Shown here piece after piece: positions 61,078-64,000 of a stretch of 64,000 nucleotides of DNA. Positions within the stretch are counted from its first letter, which is position 1. Each line of letters opens with the position of its first letter. Origin of the DNA: Bombilactobacillus folatiphilus (lineage in GTDB: Bacteria; Bacillota; Bacilli; Lactobacillales; Lactobacillaceae); NCBI RefSeq assembly GCF_023380265.1, contig NZ_CP093366.1, forward strand, positions 1,364,001 through 1,428,000. The letters are read 5' to 3'. A program made the translations under genes and the position numbers. The notes beneath the pieces were generated by a model. It saw only the letters and a list, made by a program, of their open reading frames with translations, made no database searches and had not been told where the DNA came from.

Positions 61078-62536
61078 AATTGAGTTTTGCAATATAATGG
61101 ACTGCTTCTGTTGAAGTTCGTAATGCCAACCAAGCATAACCTTCGACATGTAATTGTTTAAAATAATGAACCGTCTCTCCGGGATTATAGTGACCAATAA
61201 TTTTTCCCTGCAAACTGGGCGTTAAGCGAATACTTGTCAAACTAGACACTACGTATGTTTGGTCAGCCGGTTCAGATTGATCATGTGCCACCATCAGATA
61301 ACACAATTGCCCTGACGCACTTTGATATTCTAACCACCAGCACGAATTCTGATAAAACCGGCGTTGATAGGTAATGGTCGTTTCTGCCGGTAATTGACCA
61401 ATCGTTTCAAAATGATGATCTGGCCGACTATATACAGGCATCGGGTACGTGATTTCATATTGATTATCCAACAAACGAGCCTTTTTATCAGCATTTTCAA
61501 TCAAAAAATAACGCAACTGCTGTGACGCAGCCCGATAAGCCAGCCAAACGCCCCAATCATTAGTCACGCGTTGTTCATAAGTAATCACTTTACCAGAAGT
61601 TAACGTCCCCACTGTCACACTCTTCGGATCGGGCATCTCATAAACTAAAGTATCATTTTGCAATAGATATTGTTGTGTCGTATTAACTTTTTGTGGCGTT
61701 AACTCTTGATTATCCGCAGCACCATCTGGTACCGCAAGATAACAACTTTGCCCACAAGCATTATAATACATCAACCAAGTTTGTCCCTGGATTTTTTGCG
61801 TCGTCATATATGTCACTTTTTCACCAGCTGCATATTGACCAATAATCATCCCTGTCAACTTCGGCTGCAGTCTAATCGGCGTCGTATGCTGCAACGTATA
61901 TTGACGCGCTGGTTGTGCCAAATTTTTGGTAGGATCTTGCAAAAAATGGTACCAAAACTGAGCCTGCGTACCGCGTTGTAACTGCACTTTCGCATTTAAA
62001 TGCGCATAATTTTGTGCAAACACTTCCGCCAAAATTTGCGGCCGCGCCTGACTTTGCAAATATTGTAAGCCATTAATTTGAAAATGTTCCGTCTCTTGAA
62101 AGTGGATATCCTTGGTTAATTCTTCATTTAAATAAGTACATTGTCCCAACACATTTTGATAATTCAGACTAGATTCTTGACACCAAGTTGCTAACTCTTT
62201 GACAGGCCACGACAATAGACCGTAACCATGCCCTTGAAAATCCACGCGCAATTGACTTTCGACGGCCATATTCCCCAGCACACCCGCAATCGCATTCAAA
62301 CTCCAACCTAGTTTGGTCAAATTAACATAAACTTGCTGGGCAACCTTGATTTGATCTACCTGATAATCGGCACTGTAAATCAAATTAGATGTACGATAAA
62401 TACTTTGAGCGCTGGGAATATGTTGTTTGGGAGTTTTCGTGGGTTGTGAAACTAAAGTTTTAGAAGATAATTTAGGCATGATAGAAGTTTGAAAATGTCG
62501 TTTACGAATAGGATGAGCGCTTCTTTTTTTCTCCAT
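61076..62536 (-). CDS. Phage-tail-lysozyme-like protein with four SH3-like repeats, no signal peptide
   Basis: 486 residues from the ATG at 62536, after AAAGGAA. Residues about 60-205 resemble the phage tail lysozyme domain (AIAGVLGNMAVESQL with the catalytic-type Glu, then HGYGLLSWP). Four SH3-type modules lie at 213-269, 290-346, 360-416 and 428-484, each with TP or RP near the start and GQ/GT and W..Y later. The N-terminus (MEKKRSAHPIRKRHFQ) is basic with no hydrophobic core, so export is unexplained. Not near any prophage gene. Confidence 0.65.
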   Translation of the reverse strand: MEKKRSAHPIRKRHFQTSIMPKLSSKTLVSQPTKTPKQHIPSAQSIYRTSNLIYSADYQVDQIKVAQQVYVNLTKLGWSLNAIAGVLGNMAVESQLRVDFQGHGYGLLSWPVKELATWCQESSLNYQNVLGQCTYLNEELTKDIHFQETEHFQINGLQYLQSQARPQILAEVFAQNYAHLNAKVQLQRGTQAQFWYHFLQDPTKNLAQPARQYTLQHTTPIRLQPKLTGMIIGQYAAGEKVTYMTTQKIQGQTWLMYYNACGQSCYLAVPDGAADNQELTPQKVNTTQQYLLQNDTLVYEMPDPKSVTVGTLTSGKVITYEQRVTNDWGVWLAYRAASQQLRYFLIENADKKARLLDNQYEITYPMPVYSRPDHHFETIGQLPAETTITYQRRFYQNSCWWLEYQSASGQLCYLMVAHDQSEPADQTYVVSSLTSIRLTPSLQGKIIGHYNPGETVHYFKQLHVEGYAWLALRTSTEAVHYIAKLN

Positions 62537-62733
62537 AATCTGAAATTCCTTTATCGATTTTGTCAAAAAGTTGCCAATAAAATCACAATCTTGTACAAAT
62601 ATTATTTTAATACAATTGATGAAAAATTTCTCTATAATCTTAACATCATTTTGAGGATCTTTTTCACAAAAAGGTTCAATCAATTTACAGATTTTTGGTG
62701 GCTAGCTACAATATCATTAAGAGGAAATTATCA

Positions 62734-64000
62734 ATGCATAAGAAAAAGTTAGGATTCATCAGCATTATTTTACTAGGTTTAAACGGTATTATTGGTTCGG
62801 GTATTTTTTTATTGCCGAATCAAATAGCTAAATTAGTGGGCAATGGCAGTTTTGGCATTATTATTTTCGATGCTGGCTTGGTCACCAGCATTGCCTTTTG
62901 TTTTGCACAAGCGGCGTCATATTTTAAGGAAGACGGTGGGGCATATTTGTACGCTCAAAGTGCTTTTGGCAATTTTGTCGGCTTTGAAGTCGGTTTTGTA
63001 ACCTGGGCAATTTGTATCATCGCCCAAGCAACCATGAGTGCTGCCTTGAAAACAGAACTTGTGAATCTATTTCCAAACTTGGCACCTTATCAAAATTGGA
63101 TCGTCTCAGCTCTGCTAATTTTCCTCGCATTCCTGAATATTGGTGGCGTGCAAATTTCTAAATGGTTGATTAACTTAACTTCGATCGCTAAATTAACGCC
63201 GCTTATACTTTTTATTGTGATTGGTCTGTTTTTCATTCATCCCAATCGCATTAACGCCTTACCATTCAGTCAAAAAGTAGTTCAAACCAACTTCAATCAA
63301 GCTGCTCTCACAATGTTTTATGCTTTTACTGGTTTTGAAAGTATGGTCTTAGCGGCTGGAGAAATGCGCCATGTTCAAAAAAACTTGCCCCGCGCCATTA
63401 TTCTCGTCATCGGCAGCGTTGCAAGCCTTTATTTGTTAATTCAAATTGTAGCAGCCGGTACTTTGGGCAAAACCCTAGGCATCACCAAGGTACCCGTTCA
63501 AGCTAGTTTCACCCAAATTGCAGGGCGCACGGGTTATAATTTAGTGGGTTTAGGAACCCTTTTATCAATGGCCGGTCTGCTCGTCACTTCTAGTTTTGTC
63601 ACGCCACGTGCTGCCGTAGCCTTAGCAGCACATCAGCATTTACCGCAAATTTTAAACTGGCGTAATCAATATCATGCACCGTTTATGGCCATTCTGGTCA
63701 GCACCGGTTTATCCTTAATCATCATGTGGTTCGGCAATTTCAGTGCCTTAGCTCAAATTAGCGCGGTGTCACGCTTCGCACAATATTTGCCGACCTGTTT
63801 AGCTGTGCTTGTTTTTCAAAAAACTAAAACGTTACATCCCCAGCAATTTCACCTCTGGGGTGGACCAGTAATTCCTCTCATTGCCATTGTAGTCAGCTGT
63901 TGGTTATTGAGTAAAGTTAGCACCGCCAAATTATTAGCCGGGTTAGGCGCTTTATTCATTGGCGTTCCAATTTACTTGCTGATGCATTTTTGGAAGCGGC
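62734..64000 (+). CDS. APC-family amino acid permease, partial (right edge)
   Basis: The first 422 codons of a twelve-helix permease, cut by the window end. ATG at 62734 after GAGGAAA. Helix 1 shows LGLNGIIGSGIFLLPN; FTGFESMVLAAGEMRHVQKNLPRAI is the helix 6-7 region. Members import or exchange amino acids such as glutamate/GABA or basic ones; specificity cannot be told. Confidence 0.85.
   Translation, partial: MHKKKLGFISIILLGLNGIIGSGIFLLPNQIAKLVGNGSFGIIIFDAGLVTSIAFCFAQAASYFKEDGGAYLYAQSAFGNFVGFEVGFVTWAICIIAQATMSAALKTELVNLFPNLAPYQNWIVSALLIFLAFLNIGGVQISKWLINLTSIAKLTPLILFIVIGLFFIHPNRINALPFSQKVVQTNFNQAALTMFYAFTGFESMVLAAGEMRHVQKNLPRAIILVIGSVASLYLLIQIVAAGTLGKTLGITKVPVQASFTQIAGRTGYNLVGLGTLLSMAGLLVTSSFVTPRAAVALAAHQHLPQILNWRNQYHAPFMAILVSTGLSLIIMWFGNFSALAQISAVSRFAQYLPTCLAVLVFQKTKTLHPQQFHLWGGPVIPLIAIVVSCWLLSKVSTAKLLAGLGALFIGVPIYLLMHFWKR

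Noticed and set aside
37820..62536. Prophage or phage remnant, because of lytic enzymes
   Set aside because: No integrase, portal, capsid, tail or holin genes; the enzymes carry SLAP or SH3 wall modules and stand among ordinary genes.
1..64000. Insertion sequences, CRISPR arrays, LPxTG-sorted proteins, rRNA
   Set aside because: No transposase frames, regularly spaced repeats, C-terminal LPxTG-helix-charge tails or rRNA sequence were seen.

Overview
The window is low-GC Gram-positive DNA from a member of the Lactobacillaceae. Pointers are the many SLAP (S-layer-type) domains, WxL-type wall proteins, a complete 2-hydroxycarboxylate/citrate lyase operon, a gut-type sorbitol locus, strong AGGAGG ribosome sites and TTG/GTG starts. 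The gene set fits the insect- or plant-associated lactobacilli (for example the Bombilactobacillus or Companilactobacillus type), but I cannot fix the genus from sequence alone. I see no prophage, insertion sequence, CRISPR array or rRNA.

Layout. 1-1.5 kb: promoter-proximal end of a sorbitol operon (gutF with a one-base frameshift, then a PRD regulator leaving the window), under a perfect cre match. 1.8-10.5 kb: small regulator/oxidoreductase pairs (two MerR genes, one SDR, two aldo-keto reductases with 19-bp-spacer MerR promoters), guaA, a tRNA-Thr, an HdeD-like protein and a DtxR-family metalloregulator. 10.5-16.2 kb: one minus-strand run of aminotransferase, two membrane glycosyltransferase genes, tyrS and a DUF975 protein. 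16.3-26 kb: citrate operon citM-citP-citC-citD-citE-citF-citX-citG plus an alpha/beta hydrolase, with divergent citI. 26-33 kb: a cation/proton antiporter behind a structured leader with a terminator, a vitamin-B6-type group (kinase, ECF S component, YczE-like protein) behind efp, a TPM-domain protein and gpmA.

33-56 kb is an accessory surface region: a repeat-bearing protein, a lipoprotein, an amidase and a glucosaminidase with SLAP domains, a candidate S-layer protein, two proteins sharing a roughly 150-residue repeat that I do not recognise, two WxL-like adhesins, two tandem TetR paralogues, MgtC, and a degenerate holin-like type I toxin locus. The two murein hydrolases and three other secreted proteins carry the same SLAP-type module, so they probably share a wall anchor.

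56-64 kb is amino-acid metabolism: CorA, an APC permease, then an operon of an aromatic-type aminotransferase and a D-2-hydroxyacid dehydrogenase. In front of that operon lies the most interesting object here: a promoter, a well-placed ribosome site, a 21-codon leader ORF with seven aromatic codons in eight (W Y Y S F Y F F), alternative RNA hairpins and a perfect intrinsic terminator just before the structural gene. It reads as ribosome-mediated attenuation of aromatic amino acid transamination. A lysozyme/SH3 protein without a signal peptide and a second, truncated permease close the window.
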